Under the pieces are notes generated by a model, which was not told where the DNA came from, searched no databases, and saw only the letters and a program-made list of their open reading frames with translations. 64,000 nucleotides of DNA, taken from contig NZ_VCRO01000001.1 in assembly GCF_006007885.1 (NCBI RefSeq), forward strand, positions 1,054,001 through 1,118,000. Reading direction: 5' to 3'. The position numbers and the translations under genes are program-made. Position 1 is the first letter of the stretch. Every line of letters begins with the position of its first letter. Source of the stretch: Alteribacter natronophilus (GTDB lineage Bacteria; Bacillota; Bacilli; Bacillales; Salisediminibacteriaceae). Positions 1 to 7,774 of this stretch are shown here, one piece after another.

Positions 1-68
1 CCACAAGGATCGAAAAAGAACCCGGCGAGTTCTGGCAGCGGGTAAAGGGAGGAAACCGCAGTGAGTGA
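1..68 (+). CDS. C-terminal end of an unidentified protein (partial)
   Basis: An open frame runs in from the left edge (codons from base 3) and stops at TGA 66-68. It encodes a plausible charged tail of about 21 residues ending KGGNRSE. The stop overlaps the start of the next gene by 8 bases, a typical translationally coupled arrangement in Bacillaceae. Too little is present to assign a family. The other two forward frames also reach stops within 70 bases, so the choice rests on composition and overlap only. Confidence 0.45.
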   Translation, partial: TRIEKEPGEFWQRVKGGNRSE

Positions 69-618
69 AACAGAAACGGTCACTTTTACAGCCGAAGAAG
101 GCACAATGGTTACTCTCCGACCAGCTGTGCCGGACGATGCTTTTGACATCATTACAAACGTGGAGGAAATCATCCAGAAAGGCCGCTACATCCAGAAGGA
201 AAAGGTCCGCACGGTGGAAGAGGAGCAGGCTTTTATTAAAGAAATGAAGGAAAAGAACAATATGTACACTGTCGTGGAAATCGACGGCAGCGTGTACGGC
301 CTGGCCCGCCTTCTGAGGGGCGACCTGAAGATGAAGCGGCATACTGCCCTGTTCAGAACGTGGCTTGCCGTGCCTGCCCAGGGAAAAGGGCTTGGCAAGA
401 AGCTGATGGAGTACACTCTTGATTGGGGAAAAAGGAACGGCCTCTATAAAATCTGCCTCACCGTCTTTGCAAAAAATGAAGTGGCCGTAAAGCTGTATGA
501 ACGGTTCGGCTTCGTCGTTGAAGGTGTACAGAAAGATCAGATCTACATTGACCATGAATATGATGATGAGATTTTCATGGCGTATTTTATTGAAAGCAAC
601 CGCAGGAAAAATCCGTAA
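61..618 (+). CDS. GNAT-family N-acetyltransferase
   Basis: Predicted acetyl-CoA-dependent N-acetyltransferase of 185 residues with an unknown amine substrate, cytosolic. The start is GTG at 61 behind an AGGGAGG ribosome site at 46-52. The GNAT fold is recognisable: an N-terminal strand opening TLRPAVPDDA near residue 18, the acetyl-CoA pyrophosphate loop V-PAQGKGLGKKL near residues 103-114, and the C-terminal KNEVAVKLYERFGFVVEG segment near residues 138-155. The sequence resembles the ribosomal-protein or spermidine acetyltransferase type, but no substrate can be deduced. It probably overlaps the gene entering from the left and converges on rocB. Confidence 0.85.
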   Translation: MSETETVTFTAEEGTMVTLRPAVPDDAFDIITNVEEIIQKGRYIQKEKVRTVEEEQAFIKEMKEKNNMYTVVEIDGSVYGLARLLRGDLKMKRHTALFRTWLAVPAQGKGLGKKLMEYTLDWGKRNGLYKICLTVFAKNEVAVKLYERFGFVVEGVQKDQIYIDHEYDDEIFMAYFIESNRRKNP

Positions 619-742
619 GAAGCCGCGATTAATACAGTTAAGTGAATGAGACCGGGGTACTGAAGAATCGTATGACAGAAAACCCGAACCACAAACCGCT
701 TCAGCCGATAAAGAAATACACAGACACCTGCTATGATGAAAA

Positions 743-786
743 GCCGCGGTGAGCCGCAGTGCGCAGCACGGGGAGGCTCACCGGCT
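743..786. terminator. Bidirectional hairpin between convergent GNAT gene and rocB
   Basis: Arms CCGCGGTGAGCC (about 744-755) and GGCTCACCGG (775-784) can form a long GC-rich stem, with an inner GTGC/GCAC pair. A pyrimidine-rich stretch follows on the plus side, and GGCTTTTC follows on the minus side. It lies between two convergent genes, where a shared terminator is expected. The 619-828 interval shows nothing else. Confidence 0.6.
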
Positions 787-828
787 TCTCCTCTTCTCAG
801 TTTGTCTGAGGCATGTATGCCCCTCGCT

Positions 829-2448
829 TTATTTAAATACTTCCTGAATGCCTTTTTCCATAATCTCCGGCAGTTCCCCAAACGAATATGACATTTCAAG
901 GCGCTCCGTCCAGCTGTGTGCCCCTCTTCCGAAAGGACCGAAATTCATGACCGGAACACTCAGTTTTTTCATGGCTTCCAGAGGAAGGTCATATGATACT
1001 TCCCAGAGAGGCATATTCTGAAGCATCACATCGAGGGACTTTTTTGAATCCGGAAGCTGAAGATAGCTTAAATCGCTGAGGCCCGGAAAATAAGGATAGT
1101 CAAGAACTCCCCTTTTCTGAAGGGAGCCGGCTTCCCGTTTAATCCTCTCTGCCACTTTTCCTACAAGAGGGTGATCTGCAGACTCCACTGCCGGATAGTA
1201 GGGAGGACTGTAAAACAGTACAATCATCGGTGCCAGATCCTTGCAGAAACCGGCTATGTGATGGACTGTGCGAATTGTGAGCTCACGGTCATCAGCATGT
1301 GTTTCGTTAGCCTGGATAAATGACACCTGCCTTTTTACTTCTTCCTCTCCGTGGTGGGCAACAGCATGATTCCACAGCTCCTCATAAGTGAGGATCCGGA
1401 TATTTTTTCTTTCAGGTTCATATCCATGATCTTCAGCAAACGCTTTTTCCCGCTCTGCATAGGCCTTCTCTATACGCTGCGCTGCAGTTTCGGCGAGACT
1501 GAGAAGCTCTCCGGTAACATCCTTCATCTTCTTTTTCATATAAAGAAGGTTAAACAGAACGACAGCAGTATGAGGAATCTGAGTGGAATATTCAGTCTTC
1601 AGGTCCTTCTGGATCAGACTTACCGGTGGCGGTGTCTTCTGCATCCCTTCCTTTTCCGTAAAATCAGGGTTGAGTTCCAGTGCATCGTTTACGTATGAAG
1701 CCATAAAGTTTCCGTTCAGCCCCGAGAATGGTTCAGCAACATGGGCCTCTTCCCCATAGCAGTAAAACCCGGGCAGAATTTTCCCAAGAGATCCTCTGTA
1801 CACATACAGGTGCTCATCTCCCGGATAGCCCGAGAAAACCGGTTCAGTATTCCAGGCCAGCGTGTATTTAAGACTGTGCACCCGCGACAGTTCGAGAAGC
1901 GCATCGGCCGCCTCCCTCATCCCGGTGGAGTTCACCTCTTCATCAGGAACAGCCAGCATCAGGATATTTCCTTCAAAAGCTCCTTCTCCTGCTTTTTCAA
2001 TTATCCGCATACAAAGAGCGATGCCTGCTTTCATATCCATGACGCCACGGCCGAAAAGCCAGTCACCATTTTCTATATCGTGCCGAACATCGTCCGGCAG
2101 TTCGTCCTTCCCTGCAATCATCTGTTCCGTAAACTCACGTGGACGAAAGGCAAGGTGCTTCCATTCACCGTAGTCCTCCACATCCACCACGTCCAGATGG
2201 CCCATTATGATGAGTGTCCGATCCGTTTCCCTGCGGCTTTTAACCAGAGCGGAAACGTACTTTCTGCCGTCCTTCGTATAGTGAGTCTGCAGGTGATCTT
2301 TATTTTCCCTGAAATACGGAAGATTTCTTAACTCATAATCCACGAACTCCATAATCCCGATTTCCTCTTCACTGCCGGTTACACTCGCATACTCGCATAA
2401 AGAAATAGTCAGATCCTTAAGCTGATCTGCTGACTGCCATTTTCCCAT
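829..2448 (-). CDS. rocB: RocB-like M20 peptidase, arginine utilization
   Basis: Member of the M20/M25/M40 zinc metallohydrolase family, closest in architecture to B. subtilis RocB (566 aa), which takes part in arginine catabolism by an undefined reaction. Zn-ligand motifs are visible: GHLDVVD, then GRGVMDMKAG with a bridging Asp, and PDEEVNSTG with the catalytic Glu pair. I place the start at ATG 2448 (539 aa), because GGAGGG lies 8 bases upstream; the longer open frame to 2550 has no ribosome site. A small unknown gene lies just upstream on the same strand and is probably co-transcribed. A perfect CcpA box lies upstream of both. No sigma-54 promoter or RocR-type site was recognised. Confidence 0.88.
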   Translation of the reverse strand: MGKWQSADQLKDLTISLCEYASVTGSEEEIGIMEFVDYELRNLPYFRENKDHLQTHYTKDGRKYVSALVKSRRETDRTLIIMGHLDVVDVEDYGEWKHLAFRPREFTEQMIAGKDELPDDVRHDIENGDWLFGRGVMDMKAGIALCMRIIEKAGEGAFEGNILMLAVPDEEVNSTGMREAADALLELSRVHSLKYTLAWNTEPVFSGYPGDEHLYVYRGSLGKILPGFYCYGEEAHVAEPFSGLNGNFMASYVNDALELNPDFTEKEGMQKTPPPVSLIQKDLKTEYSTQIPHTAVVLFNLLYMKKKMKDVTGELLSLAETAAQRIEKAYAEREKAFAEDHGYEPERKNIRILTYEELWNHAVAHHGEEEVKRQVSFIQANETHADDRELTIRTVHHIAGFCKDLAPMIVLFYSPPYYPAVESADHPLVGKVAERIKREAGSLQKRGVLDYPYFPGLSDLSYLQLPDSKKSLDVMLQNMPLWEVSYDLPLEAMKKLSVPVMNFGPFGRGAHSWTERLEMSYSFGELPEIMEKGIQEVFK

Positions 2449-2573
2449 CCGTAATCCCTCCGTCTCCTGAACGTCCATCACGGCAGCCGTTACTTCTCCC
2501 TGCCAAAGGACGTACTTCTCTGTTTTATACAGCTTCCCGGATGTCCGCATTTTATGCTCTTTGTTAATTTTCG

Positions 2574-2846
2574 CTATTTTCTCCCCGTCTCCTCTATTTC
2601 GTGCTGATTTGACAGGGGAAAATGCAGAAGCTGTCCCATCGGTTTATCGATAAATGTCCTGTGAACCCTGTACCCTTCCCTGCGCCGTTTTTCAAACGTC
2701 TCTTTCGTTACGGGCCGTCTTCTTCCCCATTCGAGAGAATTGAGGTTATCCCACGAATCATGGGTAATAATCTCTTCCTTGAAGTAGTATTCATTACCAG
2801 AAGGGTAAATCTGACACAAATACCGGACCGTCTGCTTACTGTGCAT
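2574..2846 (-). CDS. Hypothetical 90-residue basic protein
   Basis: Not recognised. ATG at 2846 is preceded by a good GGGAGG site 9 bases away, so translation is likely; the open frame extends further upstream without a ribosome site. The product is soluble, aromatic- and Arg/Lys-rich, with WGRRRPVTKETFEKRRREG near the middle, and has no signal peptide or membrane segment. It ends 125 bases before the rocB start on the same strand and may share its promoter. Function unknown. Confidence 0.6.
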   Translation of the reverse strand: MHSKQTVRYLCQIYPSGNEYYFKEEIITHDSWDNLNSLEWGRRRPVTKETFEKRRREGYRVHRTFIDKPMGQLLHFPLSNQHEIEETGRK

Positions 2847-2955
2847 AAGTTTATTTCCTCCCGAAGAAAAAAGTTCCGTTATTAAGTATGGATGAAATTG
2901 GTCATTTCTAAACGAGCACACACACCGCAGCGGACGGCAGGGCATAACCTATACT

Positions 2956-2969
2956 TGTAAGCGTTTACA
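2956..2969. promoter_or_regulatory. Perfect catabolite-responsive element (cre)
   Basis: TGTAAGCGTTTACA matches all 14 positions of the CcpA consensus TGWAANCGNTNWCA and is itself a perfect palindrome. It lies between the divergent rocB unit and the darB leader. It is centred about 50 bases upstream of the predicted darB-leader start, a location typical of CcpA activation, and upstream of the small gene and rocB, where it could repress. Which unit responds cannot be told from sequence. Confidence 0.75.
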
Positions 2970-2977
2970 TTAACGGA

Positions 2978-3006
2978 TTGACTTTTCCCCCATGTTTCTC
3001 TAACAT
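2978..3006 (+). promoter_or_regulatory. Sigma-A-type promoter for the darB leader
   Basis: TTGACT at 2978-2983, a 17-base spacer and TAACAT at 3001-3006 give a good vegetative promoter. The predicted start is near 3013, so darB would have a leader of about 190 bases that contains an intrinsic terminator. Confidence 0.65.
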
Positions 3007-3086
3007 TGTAGATGGAGAAAACAGAAGTTTAATCAGAACAGCATTTTGGGTATCTAATAAATGGAATATAAGGCAGTGTCAGGTGA

Positions 3087-3130
3087 CGTTGCGCTGAATC
3101 AGGCCCCGCCTGCCCGGCAACGCTTTTTTA
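3087..3130 (+). terminator. Intrinsic terminator inside the darB leader (attenuator or end of a small RNA)
   Basis: CGTTGC (3087-3092) pairs with GCAACG (3117-3122), with an inner CAGGC/GCCTG helix, and a run of six T follows at 3124-3129. It is upstream of the darB start and downstream of the predicted promoter. It would therefore either end a transcript of about 115 nt or attenuate darB. No known riboswitch consensus was recognised in 3013-3087. Confidence 0.6.
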
Positions 3131-3205
3131 ATGAAAGCCTGCTTTCAGCCAGCCTGAAAACTGTCCTTCTCAAGGTCAAACTAAAACAGAAAGTGTGCTG
3201 TAAAC

Positions 3206-3655
3206 ATGCAAAATCTACAAGAGTGTCATATTCTTCAACAACCCATTCACTCGTTCGTCATTCCTGCTGAAGAAGTGGCTCACGTTCAACCGGATAATTC
3301 CCTTGAACATGCTCTGCTCGTCCTGGTGAAATCCGGATATACCGCAATTCCAGTTCTCGATACATCCTACAGACTTCGCGGACTGATCAGCAAGGCACAG
3401 ATTCTCGACTCCATTATAGGGCTTGAGCAGATTGAACCGGAACGCCTGGAAAATACCATCGTCGGTGACGTTATGAGTACCTCATTTGCCTGCGTAAGCG
3501 AAGAATCGCCTTTTGAAAAAGCTCTTTCCCAGTCGATCAACAACCCATTTTTGTGTGTCGAAGACGTGAACGGATCTTTTCTCGGCATTATTACAAGAAG
3601 TAAACTTCTCGCCTACCTGAACGGCTATCTGCATGACCAGAAAAAACGCGGCTGA
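3206..3655 (+). CDS. darB: Cyclic-di-AMP receptor DarB/CbpB, two CBS domains
   Basis: A 149-residue protein made of two CBS domains (about 12-75 and 85-145), matching the length and sequence pattern of B. subtilis YkuL/DarB. In that family the free protein binds and activates Rel and pyruvate carboxylase, and c-di-AMP binding blocks this, linking potassium and nucleotide signalling to the stringent response. Conserved features visible here include VAHVQPDNSLEHALLVL and SGYTAIPVLDTSYRLRGLI. The ATG at 3206 has only a weak ribosome site, so translation may be inefficient or regulated. A strong terminator follows. Confidence 0.88.
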   Translation: MQNLQECHILQQPIHSFVIPAEEVAHVQPDNSLEHALLVLVKSGYTAIPVLDTSYRLRGLISKAQILDSIIGLEQIEPERLENTIVGDVMSTSFACVSEESPFEKALSQSINNPFLCVEDVNGSFLGIITRSKLLAYLNGYLHDQKKRG

Positions 3656-3680
3656 GTCGGCTGACCATACTCTGCACCGG

Positions 3681-3711
3681 AGTCCCGGGGACCTGATCCC
3701 GGGACTTTTTC
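3681..3711 (+). terminator. Intrinsic terminator after darB
   Basis: AGTCCCGGG (3681-3689) pairs with CCCGGGACT (3698-3706) across a short loop and is followed by a T run. Confidence 0.85.
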
Positions 3712-3879
3712 TGTGGTTTCAGGGAATGCAGACTGGCCGGATTTAAGTCCTTTCCCGGCAAACACTGATAAACATAACTCCCTGAAAACAGCCCCCGGGG
3801 CTCCCCGCTCGTCATCAGGGACAGGTTATGATACGCTGTCTTTTAGATACCCGAAACACTTATCAGGAGGTTATTTGGA

Positions 3880-4902
3880 ATGAGTGTAAAGACAGAGCTG
3901 TTTTCACCCCTAACGATAAAAAACGTCACTTTGAAAAACCGTATTGTCATGTCACCCATGTGCATGTACTCATGTGAGAATGAAGACGGTATGGTCAACG
4001 ACTGGCACCTGACCCACTATACAAGCCGGGCAGTGGGACAGACCGGCCTTATCGTAACAGAAGCCGTTCCCGTCACCAGACAGGGCCAGATTTCACCGCA
4101 GGATCTCGGGATCTGGAGTGACGACCACATACCCGGGCTCAAAAAGCTTACTACACTTATAAAAAAACACGGTGCAAAAACGGCTGTCCAGCTGGGACAC
4201 GCCGGCCGAAAAGCGATTTACGAAGGAGAGACCATCGCCCCTTCTGCAATCGGGTTTGACGAAAAGGCGAAAGTACCTGCTGCTATGACGGAGGAACAGA
4301 TCCGTGAGACGATTGAAGCATTCAGAGATGGTGCACGCCGCGCCAGAGAATCCGGCTTTGACATTATCGAGATTCACGGGGCTCACGGCTACCTGATCAG
4401 CCAGTTTCTTTCTCCATTGTCCAACAGCAGAACCGACAGCTATGGCGGCAGCCTTAAAAACCGCTTCCGTTTCCTTAAGGAAGTAACCGAGGAAGTGAAA
4501 AAAGAGTGGGATGGTCCACTCTTTGTCAGGATTTCCGCAGACGAATATCATCCGGACGGGAATCAACTTCAGGACTTCGTTCAGGCTGCAGAATGGCTAA
4601 AAGCTCTTGGAGTGGATCTGATCGACTGCAGTACCGGGGGCATTATCCGGACTCCGATCAGTGTATATCCGGGTTATCAGCTGCGGCACTCGGAAACCAT
4701 CAGACGGGACGCTGATATTATGACAGGAGCTGTAGGTCTGATTACCTCCGGAACACAGGCAGAGGAAATTCTGCAGAACGGGCGTGCCGACCTGGTCTTT
4801 ATCGGCAGGGCTCTGCTGAGGGATCCTTACTGGGCCCGTTCGGCTGCGCGGGAGCTGAATGCAGACATTGAACCCCCCAAACAGTATGGCCGCTCCTGGT
4901 AG
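3880..4902 (+). CDS. namA: NADPH dehydrogenase NamA (old yellow enzyme, YqjM type)
   Basis: FMN-dependent ene-reductase of 340 residues, the usual length of YqjM, which reduces activated C=C bonds and nitro compounds with NADPH and responds to oxidative or electrophile stress. A TIM-barrel OYE pattern is present. Cys28 and Tyr30 fall in SPMCMYS, the redox-tuning pair of the YqjM subgroup. GHAGRKA, the His-His flavin/substrate motif EIHGAHGYL, and [15 protein letters not shown] follow. ATG at 3880 sits behind AGGAGG. The gene is monocistronic between two terminators. Confidence 0.93.
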   Translation: MSVKTELFSPLTIKNVTLKNRIVMSPMCMYSCENEDGMVNDWHLTHYTSRAVGQTGLIVTEAVPVTRQGQISPQDLGIWSDDHIPGLKKLTTLIKKHGAKTAVQLGHAGRKAIYEGETIAPSAIGFDEKAKVPAAMTEEQIRETIEAFRDGARRARESGFDIIEIHGAHGYLISQFLSPLSNSRTDSYGGSLKNRFRFLKEVTEEVKKEWDGPLFVRISADEYHPDGNQLQDFVQAAEWLKALGVDLIDCSTGGIIRTPISVYPGYQLRHSETIRRDADIMTGAVGLITSGTQAEEILQNGRADLVFIGRALLRDPYWARSAARELNADIEPPKQYGRSW

Positions 4903-4918
4903 CCATGGAAACACAAAA

Positions 4919-4953
4919 CCCGGAAGGAATGTATTATTCCTCCCGGGATCTTT
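4919..4953. terminator. Bidirectional terminator between namA and the SRPBCC gene
   Basis: CCCGGAAGGAAT (4919-4930) pairs with ATTCCTCCCGGG (4936-4947) with one mismatch. TCTTTT follows on the plus side and TTTTG on the minus side. The hairpin includes the stop codon of the convergent minus-strand gene. Confidence 0.75.
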
Positions 4954-5386
4954 TGTATATGGATAGCCTGCCCAGCTGTCTTTTACGGTCCAGAAACATT
5001 CCGTAAAGCATTATTTTTATGAGGGGAACAGGAACCCACGAACTGAATGCCACCTCATCCGTCATCTTTGTCTTCCCGCCCGGGATGCCCTCAAACCTGT
5101 GGGTGTGCAGCCACAGTCTGAACGGAAAAGGCACCTTTTCTCCTGCATCCTGAAAAAAAGATCCCGTTTCAGCACGGATAATTCTTGCCTGCCAGTTCAT
5201 AAAAAACAGTTTGAAGTCGAGCTCCAGCTGAATGACTGCCCCTTTGCGGACTTCCCGATCACCAGTAACATTTACTTCGGGGAAACCTGTAATGGCAGCG
5301 AGATTTTCATTTTTTGAGAAGAATGACCACACATCCTCAACAGGGCTCTCGATGACAGTCGTATATACAAATTTTCCTCGAAACAC
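4934..5386 (-). CDS. SRPBCC/START-like ligand-binding family protein
   Basis: About 150 residues with the helix-grip pattern of SRPBCC proteins (polyketide cyclase/START): an N-terminal strand FVYTTVIESPVEDVWSFF, a central LELDFKLFFMNWQARI strand pair, TKMTDEVAFSS, and a long C-terminal helix LIKIMLYGMFLDRKRQL. Such proteins bind hydrophobic ligands in the cytosol; no ligand is evident. Two GTG codons compete: the one at 5386 has a ribosome site at proper spacing, whereas the one at 5392 nearly touches it. It is monocistronic, convergent with namA. Confidence 0.75.
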   Translation of the reverse strand: MFRGKFVYTTVIESPVEDVWSFFSKNENLAAITGFPEVNVTGDREVRKGAVIQLELDFKLFFMNWQARIIRAETGSFFQDAGEKVPFPFRLWLHTHRFEGIPGGKTKMTDEVAFSSWVPVPLIKIMLYGMFLDRKRQLGRLSIYKRSREE

Positions 5387-5534
5387 GTCCACACCGCCTT
5401 CTCAACGATTTATCCGGTCCACCTATTATGTACCCGTTTTTTCATTCCTCACTCACAGCGGTGATTCAAAACTGAACATTTCAGCCTCAGGTGTCCGGCG
5501 TAAAACGGAGCTTCTGTTGTATTCTTCGGACAGC

Positions 5535-5972
5535 TTATGTATACAGATTAACAAGGAGTCCCTTAATTGTGCCAGTCTGTTCCAGGATGGGGAGGCCGCC
5601 GCTTTCCCCGAGCACCTGTTCCGTAAGCTTTGCCAGTTCATCGTCAACCTGACGGACAAGCCGGTATACTTTTGAGTTCCCCGCAGGTCCTCTGCTGCCC
5701 GACTCCTCGAGTGAAAGAGCGTAAGCAACAGCATCGTTCATAAATCCAGCCACGAGTTTTCTGTAGCTCCTTAAATCGCCTGCCGTCCTTGTGCGGGACA
5801 AACGTTCACCCTGCTCCTCAATTTTTGCTGCCATTGCCTCGAATCGCTCCCTGGAGTGTTTCTGCTGGTCCTTCTGCAGCATATCCTGAAACGCCGTTCC
5901 CTGCCCGCCGGTATTTTTGTTTACAGACCTTGCCCCGGCCAGGGGTTTCCGGGCTGTTTTCTGTATCTCCAT
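5535..5972 (-). CDS. YaaR-family protein (DUF327)
   Basis: 145 residues, the usual size of B. subtilis YaaR, with the family signatures KIEEQGERLSRTRT and a C-terminal IKGLLVNLYT. Function unknown. The rest is helical and charged, so it is probably cytosolic. The start at 5972 (MEIQKTARKP) gives the family length; a GAGGAG site lies nearby. It follows dinB by 10 bases and is surely co-transcribed with it. YaaR usually sits beside holB and tmk, so the dinB neighbourhood is unusual and this copy may be a paralogue. Confidence 0.8.
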   Translation of the reverse strand: MEIQKTARKPLAGARSVNKNTGGQGTAFQDMLQKDQQKHSRERFEAMAAKIEEQGERLSRTRTAGDLRSYRKLVAGFMNDAVAYALSLEESGSRGPAGNSKVYRLVRQVDDELAKLTEQVLGESGGLPILEQTGTIKGLLVNLYT

Positions 5973-5982
5973 CTCCTCTGTT

Positions 5983-7278
5983 TCACTCCTCTTCCTTCTG
6001 GTTAAACAGGTTTTCACGCAGGAAGTCCTTTTCCAGACTCGTGCCTCTCCGTTTCCGGTCCCTCAGCTGATCACTCCGGTCCCTGGAAAGCTGTGCACCT
6101 TTAAGAAGTACACTTTCACCGTATTTATCCCGAATGGTATGCACGGCAGACGCAAGATCGTTTTCTTTTTGATCTTTTTCATAGGAAAACAGGTCGAGCT
6201 GCTTGTATGCCTGTCCTTTTTCCACCAGGTCCATGGCGGTTACGCCAAGGAGCCTTACCGGCTCCCGGTTCCAGTATTCGTCAAACAGCCGCCAGGAAGC
6301 TTCAAACAGATCCGCATGAGTACTTACAGGGTTCTGCAGCTTTCTGCTCCTTGTCACTGTTTTTCTGTCGTGATAACGGATCGTAAGCTGGATGTTCCCC
6401 GCATACACTTCCTTTTTTCTCATACGCCGTGCAACCGAGTCAGACAGGTTCATCAGGACCTTTCTGACCATGGTCCGGTCTGTAATATCCTTCGGCATAG
6501 TGGTGGAGTTCCCGATGCTCTTAAACTCACTCACTGCCTCCGGATCAACAGGACGCTGATCAAGGCCATTTGCCCGTTCACGCAGTTTCAGTCCCGACAC
6601 ACCAAGATGCTGCTTCAGTTTATCCCGGTCGGCTGAAGCGAGTTCCCCAATCGTAAAGATACCGAATTTTTTCAGTTTCTCCCTTGTTTTTTCCCCGACT
6701 CCGTGCATTTCGATCGTCTCCAGGGGCCAGAGTATTTCTTTAACCTGTCTTTTTCTCAGAACAGTGATTCCCATCGGTTTTTTCATATCGCTCGCCATTT
6801 TGGCCAGAAATTTGTTTGGCGCTACACCGATGCTTGACGGCAGACCAAGTTCGTTCATCAGCCGTTTCTGGATGTGCCCTGCCGTCTCCACCGCCTGTCC
6901 CGGCCTCACAGAGTCCGTAATATCCATATAACCTTCGTCTATGCTGACGGGTTCCACGAGAGGTGTAAATTCGTACAGAAGCTGAAACATGGAGGCTGAT
7001 GCCTGGCGGTATTTATCAAAATCCGGTTTCCGTACCAGCAGATCAGGACATTTTTTCTTCGCCTCCCATAATGGCATAGGCGGCTTCACACCCCTGGCCC
7101 TCGCTTCATAGCTGGCCGTAACAACGATGCCACGCCGTTCCTCGGGATTCCCCGCTATGGCAAGTGGCTTTCCCCTTAGGGAAGGGTCCCACGCCGCTTC
7201 CACAGAGGCATAAAAACTGTTCATATCCACATGCAGTATGATTCTTCCTTTTTTCCTGCTGCTTCGCTGCTCCACCAT
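5983..7278 (-). CDS. dinB: DNA polymerase IV (Y family)
   Basis: Error-prone translesion polymerase of 431 residues, corresponding to B. subtilis PolY1/YqjH. Catalytic acidic residues lie in LHVDMNSFYASVE (start of the palm) and PVSIDEGYMDIT. A helix-hairpin-helix region (GVGEKTREKLKKFGI) and little-finger domain follow. The C-terminus carries QLDLFSYEKD, a sliding-clamp-binding peptide. Start ATG 7278 has TAGGAGGG upstream. No LexA/DinR box (GAAC-N4-GTTC) was found in the upstream 150 bases, so SOS control is not supported. It is followed by a YaaR-like gene. Confidence 0.95.
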   Translation of the reverse strand: MVEQRSSRKKGRIILHVDMNSFYASVEAAWDPSLRGKPLAIAGNPEERRGIVVTASYEARARGVKPPMPLWEAKKKCPDLLVRKPDFDKYRQASASMFQLLYEFTPLVEPVSIDEGYMDITDSVRPGQAVETAGHIQKRLMNELGLPSSIGVAPNKFLAKMASDMKKPMGITVLRKRQVKEILWPLETIEMHGVGEKTREKLKKFGIFTIGELASADRDKLKQHLGVSGLKLRERANGLDQRPVDPEAVSEFKSIGNSTTMPKDITDRTMVRKVLMNLSDSVARRMRKKEVYAGNIQLTIRYHDRKTVTRSRKLQNPVSTHADLFEASWRLFDEYWNREPVRLLGVTAMDLVEKGQAYKQLDLFSYEKDQKENDLASAVHTIRDKYGESVLLKGAQLSRDRSDQLRDRKRRGTSLEKDFLRENLFNQKEEE

Positions 7279-7349
7279 TCTTCCCTCCTATCCTTATCAT
7301 GAAGCGGAAGAGGTTTAAATGCAACACTGCAATCCTGCTCCCTGTCAAG

Positions 7350-7394
7350 GCGCGAAAAAAGCCCACCGGGCTGAAGACAGTCCGTCTTCCCGGT
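7350..7394 (-). terminator. Orphan intrinsic terminator upstream of dinB
   Basis: Read on the minus strand, ACCGGGAAGAC pairs with GTCTTC-x2-CCCGGT and is followed by GGGCTTTTTT. No minus-strand gene ends just upstream (the nearest, the hpr-like gene, stops at 7775). It may attenuate a dinB leader or end a short RNA. Confidence 0.5.
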
Positions 7395-7492
7395 CAGCTC
7401 TGGGATTCACGTAAAATAACAGTAAAAGGCTTTCATTCCTGCTTGAGTGTGTTATGATTGATAAAACAAAATTGAAAGGTGGTCATTAGGTT

Positions 7493-7696
7493 ATGATGTA
7501 CATTGTTCCTCAAAAATCGACCATCTATGATTCGGTACTTTATTTAATTGCTGAACTGCTGAACCACTACGCAGAAAACGAATGGCCTTCACCTTCAATA
7601 GAGCAGCTCTCTGATCAGACAGGTTATTCTGAAGAACTTATACTCGAATCTCTCGAATTCGGAGAGATGGAAGAACCGGCGGGACTGCTGCAATAG
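7493..7696 (+). CDS. Small HTH-like protein, sigma-factor region-3-like
   Basis: 67 residues starting MMYIVPQK behind an AAAGGTGG site. The segment WPSPSIEQLSDQTGYSEELILESLEFGE (residues 32-59) has the periodicity of the region-3 helix-turn-helix of sigma-70 family proteins (P-S-I-E-E-L-A-...-G-S-E-E-V). I therefore suspect a DNA- or RNA-polymerase-binding miniprotein, but no family name is recognised. A possible promoter TTTCAT-16-TATGAT lies at about 7430-7458. It is divergent from dinB, and a terminator overlaps its 3' end. Confidence 0.6.
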   Translation: MMYIVPQKSTIYDSVLYLIAELLNHYAENEWPSPSIEQLSDQTGYSEELILESLEFGEMEEPAGLLQ

Positions 7697-7713
7697 TGTC
7701 CTTCCGGTTTTTG
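7674..7713 (+). terminator. Terminator after the small HTH gene
   Basis: AACCGG (7674-7679) and CCGGTT (7704-7709), with an inner GGGAC/GTCC pair, followed by TTTG. It overlaps the end of the coding region. Confidence 0.65.
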
Positions 7714-7774
7714 TTCTGCTTATTGCACCATCTCACCGCTTACCGGGGAAATGGATGCTTTTATTCAGCCTCTC

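Noticed and set aside
3061-3270. 69-codon open frame upstream of darB
   Set aside because: No ribosome site; it runs across the intrinsic terminator and overlaps darB in another frame.
5917-6636. 239-codon plus-strand open frame
   Set aside because: Antisense to dinB, whose polymerase and clamp-binding motifs are clear.
7130-7290. LexA/SOS box for dinB
   Set aside because: No GAAC-N4-GTTC type dyad was found near the dinB start.
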